NCBI RefSeq assembly: GCF_004217115.1
Contig: NZ_SHKN01000001.1
Span: 124,001-188,000, forward strand
Source: Ancylomarina subtilis
GTDB taxonomy: Bacteria; Bacteroidota; Bacteroidia; Bacteroidales; Marinifilaceae
DNA: 64,000 bases
Direction of reading: 5' to 3'
Shown here: positions 26,830 through 35,247 of the stretch, in pieces
How the letters are laid out: every line of letters starts with the position of its first letter
Numbering within the stretch: position 1 is the stretch's first letter
The notes under the pieces: generated by a model
The model's input: only the letters and a program-made list of their open reading frames with translations
Database searches by the model: none
Told to the model about the DNA's origin: nothing
Translations under genes and position numbers: made by a program

Positions 26830-28503
26830 CTACCAACCAGGGTTTTGTTCTAAATGAGTAATATCTATTTCAGCTTGTGGAATAGGCCATAGGTAATGTT
26901 TGTTGGTATCAAAAACACGAGTTCCCCACGAAAGGGTCACATTTTCACCAGAATCAGGATCAATGTAGCTTAAACCTTCAGGTACACCTGGCATTACATT
27001 TTCTGCAATTTTCCACCTTCTGATATCCATTAGACGCAAACCTTCGAATGCTAATTCCACTCTTCTTTCACGTCTGACAATCTCTCGCAATTCAGTCTGA
27101 GTCTTGCCTGAAGCGATTATTGGCATGTTAACATCGGCACGTTGGCGGATTTCGTTAATGGCATCGTATACCGATTGATCGATATCATTAGCTTCAATCT
27201 TAGCTTCGGCATAGGTTAAAAGAACCTCGGCATATCTAATTAGAATGTAATGGATAGAGCCGTTCCAATAATCACCATTATCAACATCATCTTCGGAAAT
27301 GTATTTTAACCAGTTGTAGCCCGTGCCTGTCTTGTTCCATTGGCCACTTGTATTGTCTGTTAAGTCGTCGCCGGCTACGATAGTTTTTCCAGGGTAAGTG
27401 GCTCCTGGAATGGTATTGAATACGCCATATCTCCAGTCATGACCGGGATAAAGAATGGAATAAGTTAAACGCGGGTCACGGTTTGCATAAGGGTCATTAG
27501 CATCAAACAAAGCCGATTCTGCGATTGTCTTTCCATCGGTACATTCGTAACTGTCTACCAGAGACTGTAAAGGACAACCACTACTCCAACCGCCTACTGA
27601 GTTAGGGCCGTAGTTTTGCATAGTGAAATTCCATTGTTTCTCTTTTAGCTCCTGAAGGTCAAATATTACCTCAGAATTCCCTATGCCTTCGTAGGTAAAC
27701 ATTTTGCCATAGCTGGGATAAATGGTATAAACACCAAGATCCATCACTTCTTTGGCTGCTGTGGCTGCTTCAGCCCATCTTTCCTGATATAAAAGGATAC
27801 GAGCCTTGAACGATAAAGCAGCACCTTTAGTAATGCGCCCCACATCCTCACTTGAGTAAGATGTAGGTAAATCGCTGGCCAATATTGTTAATTGGTTCAC
27901 AAGATCATTAAGAATGGTCGTTTTGTCGGTTCTTTTGCACGCTTCAGAAGCGATCTTTTCACCATCGGTATCAATAGCAGGAGTTGTCTCCTCTGGAGAA
28001 ATACTAGAGGTTAGATAAGGGACATCGCCAAACAAATACACTAAGTCGAAATAGAAATAGGCTCTAAGAAATTTGGCTTCGGCCAATAAACGTGCTTTAT
28101 AATCTTCATTAATATCGGTAACGCCATCGGCACCTTCCAATATTCTATTTACTCTTTGAATTCCTCTGTAACGTTCCATCCAACGGCTTTCTACATACCA
28201 GTCGTAAGATGAAGCAGTGCCATCAGCTAATCGATATCCAGCATTCCAGGAGTGATGATCCAATGCATTATCGGTTATAGCTTCAATTCGAAGCAAATCG
28301 GTTGAGTAACCGTAATCTGTTCCCCAGTTGTTAAAGCCTATAGATGCATAAGCCGCATTAACAGCATACACTAAATCTTTTTCTTGTTTGAAGAAATTTG
28401 CAGAGGATACTTGATCACTCGGTGTGCGTTCCAAAAAATCATCGCTACAGCCTGTCAAAATCGACAATAAAGCGATAGCTATTAGTAATATATTTTTGTT
28501 CAT
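26830..28503 (-). CDS. SusD/RagB-family glycan-binding outer-membrane lipoprotein
   Basis: The 557-residue protein has lipoprotein signal MNKNILLIAIALLSILTGC (Cys19). Typical SusD segments are present: DFLERTPSDQVSSANFF, the TPR-like EAKFLRAYFYFDLVYLFGDVPY, ALSFKARILLYQERWAEAA, ILIRYAEVLLTYAEAKIEAND, and RRERRVELAFEGLRLMDIRRW. The protein ends IDITHLEQNPGW, a common terminal pattern. It pairs with the susC 134 bp upstream. Together they import the glycan that the downstream glycosidases process. Confidence 0.96.
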   Translation of the reverse strand: MNKNILLIAIALLSILTGCSDDFLERTPSDQVSSANFFKQEKDLVYAVNAAYASIGFNNWGTDYGYSTDLLRIEAITDNALDHHSWNAGYRLADGTASSYDWYVESRWMERYRGIQRVNRILEGADGVTDINEDYKARLLAEAKFLRAYFYFDLVYLFGDVPYLTSSISPEETTPAIDTDGEKIASEACKRTDKTTILNDLVNQLTILASDLPTSYSSEDVGRITKGAALSFKARILLYQERWAEAATAAKEVMDLGVYTIYPSYGKMFTYEGIGNSEVIFDLQELKEKQWNFTMQNYGPNSVGGWSSGCPLQSLVDSYECTDGKTIAESALFDANDPYANRDPRLTYSILYPGHDWRYGVFNTIPGATYPGKTIVAGDDLTDNTSGQWNKTGTGYNWLKYISEDDVDNGDYWNGSIHYILIRYAEVLLTYAEAKIEANDIDQSVYDAINEIRQRADVNMPIIASGKTQTELREIVRRERRVELAFEGLRLMDIRRWKIAENVMPGVPEGLSYIDPDSGENVTLSWGTRVFDTNKHYLWPIPQAEIDITHLEQNPGW

Positions 28504-28637
28504 AATTTTAAAATTAGATATGAGTATGAAGACATGAGGTATCAGATGATTTACAGCTGAGCTTATAAGTTGTGTTAAATAATTATTCGTCAGTGAAAAC
28601 CTCTCATGCTCGTTTCATATGTGTGTTGCTTAAATCA

Positions 28638-31600
28638 TTAAAATCTCACTTGCACACCCAATGTGTATGTTGATACAGGAGGGTAATAATTTGGGCGACC
28701 ATCATAAGTTTCTGGGTCTAAACCAGACTCGACATCAGTAATTGTAAACAAGTTAGTACCACCAGCATAAATGCGAAGCTTGTCCAGTTTTAATTTCTCA
28801 AGTATTGGTTTCGAAAATGAATAACCAATCTGTAAGTTCTTTAATCTAAGATAAGAGGCATCGCGTATCCAGTAATCGCTATACAGGTAGTTGTTCTTGT
28901 TTGAGGCTGCCTGTAATCTTGGGAAAGTTGCATCCGTATTTTCAGGAGTCCAACGATCTAATACTCTTTTTGTTGTGAAAATCTCATAAGCAGGACCTTC
29001 GTTAGGAGCGCCATAGAAATAGTTTTCAGCTTTGGCTACACCTTGAAGGAAAGCAGAGAAATCGAAGCCTTTGTATTCTGCTGTCAGGTTAATCCCGTAG
29101 CTGTAATGTGGAATTGATGAGCCAATTACCTTACGGTCTTCGTCGTTGATTTCGCCATCGCCATTCTGATCGACTAACTTGATATCACCAGGTCTTAGTT
29201 CTGACTGATTAGGCTGAGTGGCGTGCTCGTCAATTTCTGCTTGTGTTTGAAATAATCCGTCAGATTCATATCCATAAAAGGCATTTAATGATTCGCCCTC
29301 TTTTTGTATGGTCCAACCGTTAATAACAGGTTCGCTTCCTGCGAAATCAATTAATTCGTTTTTAACATCTGATATGTTGAAGCCTATTGAATACTTAAAG
29401 TCGTTAATCGTGTTACGGTGAGTAATTGCAAGTTCCCAACCCGTATTTCTCAATTGACCCGCATTGATTTCCGAGGCATCTAAACCCGTTAGGTAGGAGA
29501 TAGGTAAAATCATCAACACATCTTTGGTGTCTTTTTGGTACCAATCGGCTACAATCTCTATTTTATTATCAAGTAATGATAAATCAAAACCCAGGTCAAT
29601 CATTTCACTTGTTTCCCATTTGATATCCGTATTGGCATAGTACCATTGTGCATATCCATTGACCTCATTATCATTAAAATTATAAGGGAAATCGGCATAA
29701 ACTGTTGAACTAAATTTGTAGTAGCCAATGTTCTGATTTCCTAGTTGTCCCCAGCTGCCTCGTAGTTTTAGGTTGTTTACGATTCCAAGAGAATTCATAA
29801 AATCTTCCTCGGTTACTCTCCAACCTGCCGAAAATGAAGGGAACACACCCCATTTATTACCTTTGGAAAAACGAGACGACCCATCGTATCGAACATTAGC
29901 TTCGAGTAAATATTTGCCTTTGAAAGCGTAGTTAACACGACCCAAATAAGACATCAATGCCCAATCTTCCTGATAACCACTATTGGTTTGTCCTTCGGCA
30001 TCACCTGTATTAAGTTCTGCAAAATCATCGCTGTAAAGATTGTTTCGATACCCTTCTAAGCTGTATGCAGTGTACTCTGTCGCTTCTGCCCCTGTTAATA
30101 CATGAATGTCATGATCGCCAATTGTTTTTTTGTAATCGAGTAAGGCTCTTAAATTGATTTCCTGATTGCTCCAACGGCCATCCCAGAGTTTGCTTGGTGT
30201 CCATTTTTGAATGACTTTATCAGGATCTTCGGGATCTCTGAAATCGTAGGCAACCTGGTAGTTTTTGTACTTTTTATTGCTCGTTTTATAAGAAACATCC
30301 GTTTTAAGAGTAAGGCCTGATAGTAGCTCAAGATCTGCTCCTACTTTAAGGTTAAGATTCTCTGTTACTGATTCATTCTTTCCACTAACTTCAAGACATG
30401 CCAAGGCATTGGTGTTGTCTTTATTTAAGCCGTACACCCCATTGGGGTATTTTAATACTGTAACAGGAGAGGTTCCCACCATTGCCGAAATGGCAGATCC
30501 AAGTCTGTTTGGCTTTTCGTTATCACGACGATTGTATGAAAGATCTGCGCGTACTTTAAAATTGTCCTTTACCTGAAAGTCGGTATTCAATCTTAAACCA
30601 TATTTTTTCGAATTTACATTCTTCAACATACCATCCTGATCCATATGGTTTAGGGATAAAGCAAATTTCGATTTTTCGCTACCACCACTAATCCGAAGCG
30701 ATTGGTTAAAAATCGGAGCGTTATCAAAGAGTTCTTCGAAAAGATTGATGTAAGGGTAATTAATTGGGTCATCTCCAGCAACTGTTTTCTGGATATAATC
30801 ATCTGAGTATTTAGGGTCTAATCCTGCATTAACTAAGGCCTCGTTAACCAGGTTTAAATAATCTTCAGCCCCTACAAGCTCAGGAAGAGTAGCAGGAGTT
30901 TGCCAGCCGTAATAGCCATTGTATTCCACTTTGAAATCTCCTGCTAAACCGCGTTTTGTTGTAATTAAAATAACACCGTTAGCTGCTTTAGCTCCATATA
31001 TGGCTGATGCAGCAGCGTCTTTAAGCATCGAGATGCTTTCAATGTCATTAGAGTTTACATCATTTATCGACATTTCTATCCCATCGATAAGCACTAAAGG
31101 ATAAGTCCCCGATGATATTGAGCCGATACCTCTAAAATTAATATTGAGGTTCTCTTCACCTGGTATACCGCCTCGGTCGATAATAGTAACACCTGTTGAT
31201 ACACCTTGTAAAGCCTGACGAACATCAGTCATTGGTTTTTTCACCATCTCATCGCCCTTTACAGACGTGATTGAACCCGTAAGATTGGCTTTTTTCTGAG
31301 TGCCGTAACCCACGACGACAACTTCGTCCAGTCCCATCGTATCTTCCAGCAGGGTAATATCAATTGTTGTGTTGTCTGTTATTACAATCTCTTGATTTAA
31401 GAAACCAATGAAACTGAAAACCAGCACCGAATTTTCTGGTGCCATTATTTTAAAATTTCCGTTGATGTCTGTTGTTGTACCTGTTGTCGTACCTTTAATA
31501 AGGATGTTGACACCGACGATACTGACACCATTTTTGTCCAGAACCTGGCCCTGAATCTCTTTGTTCGGGTCTTGTTGTACGGCTGTTTCCGTGTTGCGGT

Positions 31601-31727
31601 AATTAATGGATGCTGATGCTGGAGTGGTAGTTAGTAGGGATGCCACAATGCACAAGCCTGTTATCCATGAAGAACGTTGTTTTAGAAGGCTGCGCTGCCT
31701 AGCTAATTTTTTCGAAATTTCTTTCAT
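28638..31727 (-). CDS. SusC/RagA-type TonB-dependent outer-membrane transporter
   Basis: The 1029-residue protein starts at 31727 (MKEISKKLARQRSL); the longer frame from 31763 reads the leader motif TTAACTAACCTAAAT and is unlikely. A long signal region (WITGLCIVASLLTTTPASA) is followed by the carboxypeptidase-D-like domain (IQGQVLDKNGVSIVGVNILIKG). The SusC box is LDEVVVVGYGTQKKANLTGSI. The plug (VLIDGIEM, IYGAKAANGVILITTKRG) and barrel follow, ending TLGVQVRF. It is the first gene of the 12.4-kb minus-strand operon. The AraC-like direct repeats lie about 180 bp upstream of the start. Confidence 0.96.
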   Translation of the reverse strand: MKEISKKLARQRSLLKQRSSWITGLCIVASLLTTTPASASINYRNTETAVQQDPNKEIQGQVLDKNGVSIVGVNILIKGTTTGTTTDINGNFKIMAPENSVLVFSFIGFLNQEIVITDNTTIDITLLEDTMGLDEVVVVGYGTQKKANLTGSITSVKGDEMVKKPMTDVRQALQGVSTGVTIIDRGGIPGEENLNINFRGIGSISSGTYPLVLIDGIEMSINDVNSNDIESISMLKDAAASAIYGAKAANGVILITTKRGLAGDFKVEYNGYYGWQTPATLPELVGAEDYLNLVNEALVNAGLDPKYSDDYIQKTVAGDDPINYPYINLFEELFDNAPIFNQSLRISGGSEKSKFALSLNHMDQDGMLKNVNSKKYGLRLNTDFQVKDNFKVRADLSYNRRDNEKPNRLGSAISAMVGTSPVTVLKYPNGVYGLNKDNTNALACLEVSGKNESVTENLNLKVGADLELLSGLTLKTDVSYKTSNKKYKNYQVAYDFRDPEDPDKVIQKWTPSKLWDGRWSNQEINLRALLDYKKTIGDHDIHVLTGAEATEYTAYSLEGYRNNLYSDDFAELNTGDAEGQTNSGYQEDWALMSYLGRVNYAFKGKYLLEANVRYDGSSRFSKGNKWGVFPSFSAGWRVTEEDFMNSLGIVNNLKLRGSWGQLGNQNIGYYKFSSTVYADFPYNFNDNEVNGYAQWYYANTDIKWETSEMIDLGFDLSLLDNKIEIVADWYQKDTKDVLMILPISYLTGLDASEINAGQLRNTGWELAITHRNTINDFKYSIGFNISDVKNELIDFAGSEPVINGWTIQKEGESLNAFYGYESDGLFQTQAEIDEHATQPNQSELRPGDIKLVDQNGDGEINDEDRKVIGSSIPHYSYGINLTAEYKGFDFSAFLQGVAKAENYFYGAPNEGPAYEIFTTKRVLDRWTPENTDATFPRLQAASNKNNYLYSDYWIRDASYLRLKNLQIGYSFSKPILEKLKLDKLRIYAGGTNLFTITDVESGLDPETYDGRPNYYPPVSTYTLGVQVRF

Positions 31728-31871
31728 CAGATTTAGGTTAGTTAAGAAATAATTTATCGTCATTCAGATCTGGATATTGGGTGAATTCTTAGGTATTTTC
31801 TTTTGTTTTTTTATTATCCGGAAGGGAAAAATAAAAGACATGAATTCCAATCCACTCTTGAATGAACATCC

Positions 31872-31879
31872 CAAATCAA
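31872..31879 (-). promoter_or_regulatory. Putative -7 element of the second susC operon
   Basis: The minus strand reads TTGATTTG, one mismatch from TAnnTTTG. It lies 24 bp downstream of the proximal AraC-like repeat, almost the same geometry as in the first susC locus. The leader would be about 140 nt. Confidence 0.35.
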
Positions 31880-31903
31880 GGGAAATACGGGAGGTTTAAA
31901 CTG

Positions 31904-31940
31904 TACAGAATGACCAAAATTCTATACAAAATGACCAATT
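31904..31940. promoter_or_regulatory. 21-bp-period direct repeat, candidate SusR-like binding site
   Basis: TACAGAATGACCAAAATT (31904) and TACAAAATGACCAATT (31925) repeat with an exact 21-bp period. The same pair recurs upstream of the SusR-like regulator gene (34991-35027). Tandem half-sites of this spacing are typical of AraC-family DNA-binding domains. Activation of susC is inferred. Confidence 0.6.
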
Positions 31941-32181
31941 GGGATAAAAAATCTAGTTTTTAATAGATGTGAGGGGCCTTTTTGTTTTTTCTTGAATCTG
32001 AGGTGTTAAATGGGATCGGATTTTTACTAAAATCTGTTGTTTTGGGGGAACAAAAGAAGCAGCTTTCCGACATTATCATTTGGATACTTCTGTTAAAAGA
32101 TGAGGCTGAGGATCAGATTGTGAAGCAAAGCGGGGTGGTTTAAATCGATTTTTGATTTAGGAGTTACCGATAATGTTTTTG

Positions 32182-34818
32182 TTATTCAGCAATAGCATAT
32201 ATACTATCGTAGTGCTCTTTGTATTCCGAAGGGGCTATGCCATACTGTTGCTTAAAGCAGCGCGTAAAATAGGAGGGCGTGTTAAACCCCACTTCATAAG
32301 CAATTTCATTCACACTTAAATTAGGTGTGATAAGCATTTGAGTTGATTTCTGGAGTCTGATGAATCGAATTAATTCGTTAGGAGACAGGTCTGTAATGGT
32401 TTTGAGCTTTCGATAGAAATTTGATTTGCTCATTTGCATACTTAAGTAAAGCTCGCTTACTCCAAAAGAAGTATTTGAAAGGTTTTCTTCAATAATTTTG
32501 ATGGCCTTTTGCATAAAATCATCGCACATCCATTCATTATAAATTTTGTCTTCGGGTGTCTCGATCAGTGAGCAACTTTCACTTTCTTCAATAGGATTTG
32601 GAGTTTGTTTCCGTTTAAAGAATATGATAATTGTACCCGTTAAGCTGACAATTAGGAGTAGCCACCAGTTTAGGCCCGATTTATTTGAATTTTCAATATC
32701 GAAATTAATCGTTTGATAAGACTTGTTAAAAAGACCATCAGCATTTACAGCACTTATATTTATTGTGTAAGAACCTTTTTTCAGATCAGAAAAATCAAGT
32801 ATGGCATTGTTTTGAGCAATCAAGTGCCATACCGAATCGGGATGCGAAAATCTATAGGCAATACTATTATCATCCTGATGGTTAAACGAGTAATTATTCA
32901 CTTGAAATACGGCCGGATTTTTCAAACTGTCTCTCTCTACTTCAAATGCTGCTGGGGGTAGATATTCACCAGGAAATGGCCTGATGGATACAAGGCCATC
33001 ATTACTGCCCCAATAGAATTCATCTTGTGATGTTTGCAATATTTTTCCATGATTAAAACTGTTGGCTTTTGCTCCTCCAGTGATTTGATAAGTCGAAAAA
33101 ATCTTGCTTTCAGGCTTGAATTGATAGATTCCCATACGTGAGCCCAGCCAGAGGTTTCCTTGTTGGTCTTCCTTTATAGAAGTGAATTCGATAACTTTTT
33201 GGGGAGGATTATAAAAAACAGGTGTTTTGTTTTCGTTCTCGATAAATGCCAATCCTTTTGATGTGGGAACCCAAATGCCTTGATTCTTTGAAAGGAGAAT
33301 GTCAGAAACTTCTGTTTCGAGCTTGATCTGAGTCTGATTAAAAAATAGTGACATGTCATCTGATACAATCCACTTGTTGTTTAAAGAGTCCATCTTAATA
33401 TTTATCGAAGGGCGGCTGTCTATTATCTCTGTGTGTTTGGTTTTGAAATCGTATTTAAAAGTTCCTTTGGCAGAACTAATGTACAGTTGATTGTTGAAAT
33501 GCTTTAGTGAATAGATGTAATCCATTTTTTCTAAACCAGCCTTTGAAGAATAGATTTGCCCTGACAGTCTAATCTGATTGAAGTTTCTTGGCGGGTATTT
33601 GGCTACAATAATACCATGATATCTGGTACCAATATAGAGGTTGTTTTTATTTTGTAATAAAGCTTCAATATAGAGCGTGTCCATATTTTGATTCAGGATT
33701 TTAACCGGAACTAATTCTTTTTTTTCTTTGTTGAGCAGATATAAGCCTTTGCCTGAAGTCCCAACCCAAATTTTACCATCTTCACTTTGAGTGAGAGCAT
33801 TGATATATCCTGCTTCAGGATTGTGAGGCTGTGATTTGTTTTTATACTTATTATACGTGATTTTTTTTCGGTCAATTCGATCAAGACCAGCACGGGTGGT
33901 TCCTATCCAAATGACACCTGAATGATCTTTGAATAGAACATTGATGTGTGCATCAAAGTAATCGTTAAATATTTTATTATCCTGCCCGATGTAATCTTTT
34001 AAAGCAAATTTTTCATTTTTATGATACACTTGTTGGATAAACTGACCATGGGTTCCCAGAAGTAGTTCGTCTTGCGGAGAAATATCAAGGGATGAGAACG
34101 TGCCTGAAATAACATGTTTAGCTCTGTCTTTGGAACCAAGCCAAAGTCCCTTTTCACTTAAAATAACGGGTGTTCCGTCACGTTGAAAGCGTATGGCTTT
34201 TATTGATTCATTCGTAAGAGTTGCAAAAAACTGGCTAAGTTCAAGTTTATCCACTTTTAAATTGGCTTCCCATATTCCATTGTTATTGGTTCCTAGCAGA
34301 ATTTTATTGTCCGGAGATAGCTGTTTACAACTGATGGGCCTTTCGTGAACTTTTTGCCCACTATGGGTTTGTGTGTTGTACTCATAAATCCCTTTTAAAC
34401 TACAGATAAAAGTTTTTTTCTTGATTCGAAAAAGGGCAGTGGCAGGTGAATTCTCATTTTCGGGCAAGAGAATTTTTGTGAAAGTTTTTTCTGTAATTGA
34501 AAAGATATAATTCCCTTTGTTTGTCCCCAATAGGAGCTGATTGGTATTAATTTGATCAATAAAAACGATGGTGTTCGAAGCTAGTGAATCCGAGTTTTTA
34601 AAACTGATGAATTTGCTACCATCATATAAGCTTAATCCCTCAAGGCATCCGATCCATATACGGCCCACTGAGTCTTGAAATATTGAGAGGATTGTATTGT
34701 TTGCAATACCGTGTTCTGTTGTGTATTTGTGAAAATTCTGAAAATGCTGATCAGCCTGCAGTTTTGAGCTACAGATAAGGAGAAGTAAGAAGATAGAAGT
34801 TAGAAATGCTTTTATCAT
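32182..34818 (-). CDS. SusR-like membrane-spanning AraC-family regulator with propeller sensor
   Basis: The 878-residue protein starts at 34818, the ATG that begins a signal peptide (MIKAFLTSIFLLLLICSSKLQA). A periplasmic Reg_prop propeller (residues ~30-630; IWIGCLEGLSLYDG, IWIGTTRAGLDRI, IWVGTSGKGLYLL, LWLGSRMGIYQF) and a Y_Y_Y-like domain follow. A membrane helix (~714-735, WWLLLIVSLTGTIIIFF) leads to an AraC helix-turn-helix (~780-870, LIRFIRLQKSTQMLI, VNEIAYEVGFNTPSYFTRCFKQQYG). There is no histidine kinase or receiver, so it signals directly across the membrane as SusR does. It neighbours the second susCD operon on the same strand, and identical repeats upstream of both suggest it activates that operon and itself. 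Confidence 0.93.
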   Translation of the reverse strand: MIKAFLTSIFLLLLICSSKLQADQHFQNFHKYTTEHGIANNTILSIFQDSVGRIWIGCLEGLSLYDGSKFISFKNSDSLASNTIVFIDQINTNQLLLGTNKGNYIFSITEKTFTKILLPENENSPATALFRIKKKTFICSLKGIYEYNTQTHSGQKVHERPISCKQLSPDNKILLGTNNNGIWEANLKVDKLELSQFFATLTNESIKAIRFQRDGTPVILSEKGLWLGSKDRAKHVISGTFSSLDISPQDELLLGTHGQFIQQVYHKNEKFALKDYIGQDNKIFNDYFDAHINVLFKDHSGVIWIGTTRAGLDRIDRKKITYNKYKNKSQPHNPEAGYINALTQSEDGKIWVGTSGKGLYLLNKEKKELVPVKILNQNMDTLYIEALLQNKNNLYIGTRYHGIIVAKYPPRNFNQIRLSGQIYSSKAGLEKMDYIYSLKHFNNQLYISSAKGTFKYDFKTKHTEIIDSRPSINIKMDSLNNKWIVSDDMSLFFNQTQIKLETEVSDILLSKNQGIWVPTSKGLAFIENENKTPVFYNPPQKVIEFTSIKEDQQGNLWLGSRMGIYQFKPESKIFSTYQITGGAKANSFNHGKILQTSQDEFYWGSNDGLVSIRPFPGEYLPPAAFEVERDSLKNPAVFQVNNYSFNHQDDNSIAYRFSHPDSVWHLIAQNNAILDFSDLKKGSYTINISAVNADGLFNKSYQTINFDIENSNKSGLNWWLLLIVSLTGTIIIFFKRKQTPNPIEESESCSLIETPEDKIYNEWMCDDFMQKAIKIIEENLSNTSFGVSELYLSMQMSKSNFYRKLKTITDLSPNELIRFIRLQKSTQMLITPNLSVNEIAYEVGFNTPSYFTRCFKQQYGIAPSEYKEHYDSIYAIAE

Positions 34819-34990
34819 TGTATTGTTTGCATTAAAACTTAAAGATAGAAAAATAAGAGATGTTCCCAATCTACCAAATTGAAAGAACATCATCTTACTT
34901 TACGAACCTAAATTTAAAAAACTATTTTATGGTATTTTACCCATATCAAGCTTCATCGTAAAGCAAGTGAAATTAGGTGTTTTTGACTAG

Positions 34991-35027
34991 TACAAAATGA
35001 CCAGAATTACAAACAGAATGACCAAAT
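34991..35027. promoter_or_regulatory. 21-bp-period direct repeat upstream of SusR-like gene
   Basis: TACAAAATGACCAGAATT (34991) and AACAGAATGACCAAAT (35012) repeat with a 21-bp period. They match the susC-upstream pair. Autoregulation by the AraC domain of the adjacent gene is inferred; a good -7 element at the matching distance was not found. Confidence 0.55.
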
Positions 35028-35201
35028 GGCCTTTAAATGCTGGGATATTAGATGTTAGTCTGTTTTGTTGTTTTATGATGCCATTTTATAATCATGTTTT
35101 TGATTTAATTCGATTGAGAGTGTGTTATGATCGTTTAAAATAGAGATGGAAGTTTAATTTTGGTGCCAATATCCCAACCGTTTTCTTATAAATATGAAAA
35201 A

Positions 35202-35228
35202 AAATCCCAACCGTATTGATTGGGATTT
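35202..35228 (-). terminator. Terminator of the spermidine-synthase-like gene
   Basis: On the minus strand AAATCCCAA pairs with TTGGGATTT around a 9-nt loop, followed by a run of T. Confidence 0.7.
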
Positions 35229-35247
35229 TATTGTTTGTGTTATAAAA

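Larger units (their letters stand above)
31728..32181. other. 454-bp region between susC start and SusR-like stop
   Basis: It contains a near-consensus -7 element and two 21-bp-period repeats, both listed separately. From 31941 to 32181 no gene, clear terminator or repeat was found. Confidence 0.5.
34819..35247. other. 429-bp region between SusR-like gene and spermidine-synthase-like gene
   Basis: It carries AraC-like repeats (34991-35027), a terminator for the gene at its right (35202-35228), and a plus-strand ACGAACCTAAATTTA (34903-34917) identical to the leader of the leftmost susC although no susC follows. No coding region is supported. Confidence 0.5.

Noticed and set aside
31728-31763. 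N-terminal extension of the second susC
   Set aside because: It translates the conserved leader motif; MKEISKK begins a normal signal.
32182-34818. Second hybrid two-component system
   Set aside because: No HisKA, HATPase or receiver domain between the membrane helix and AraC domain; it is SusR-like.
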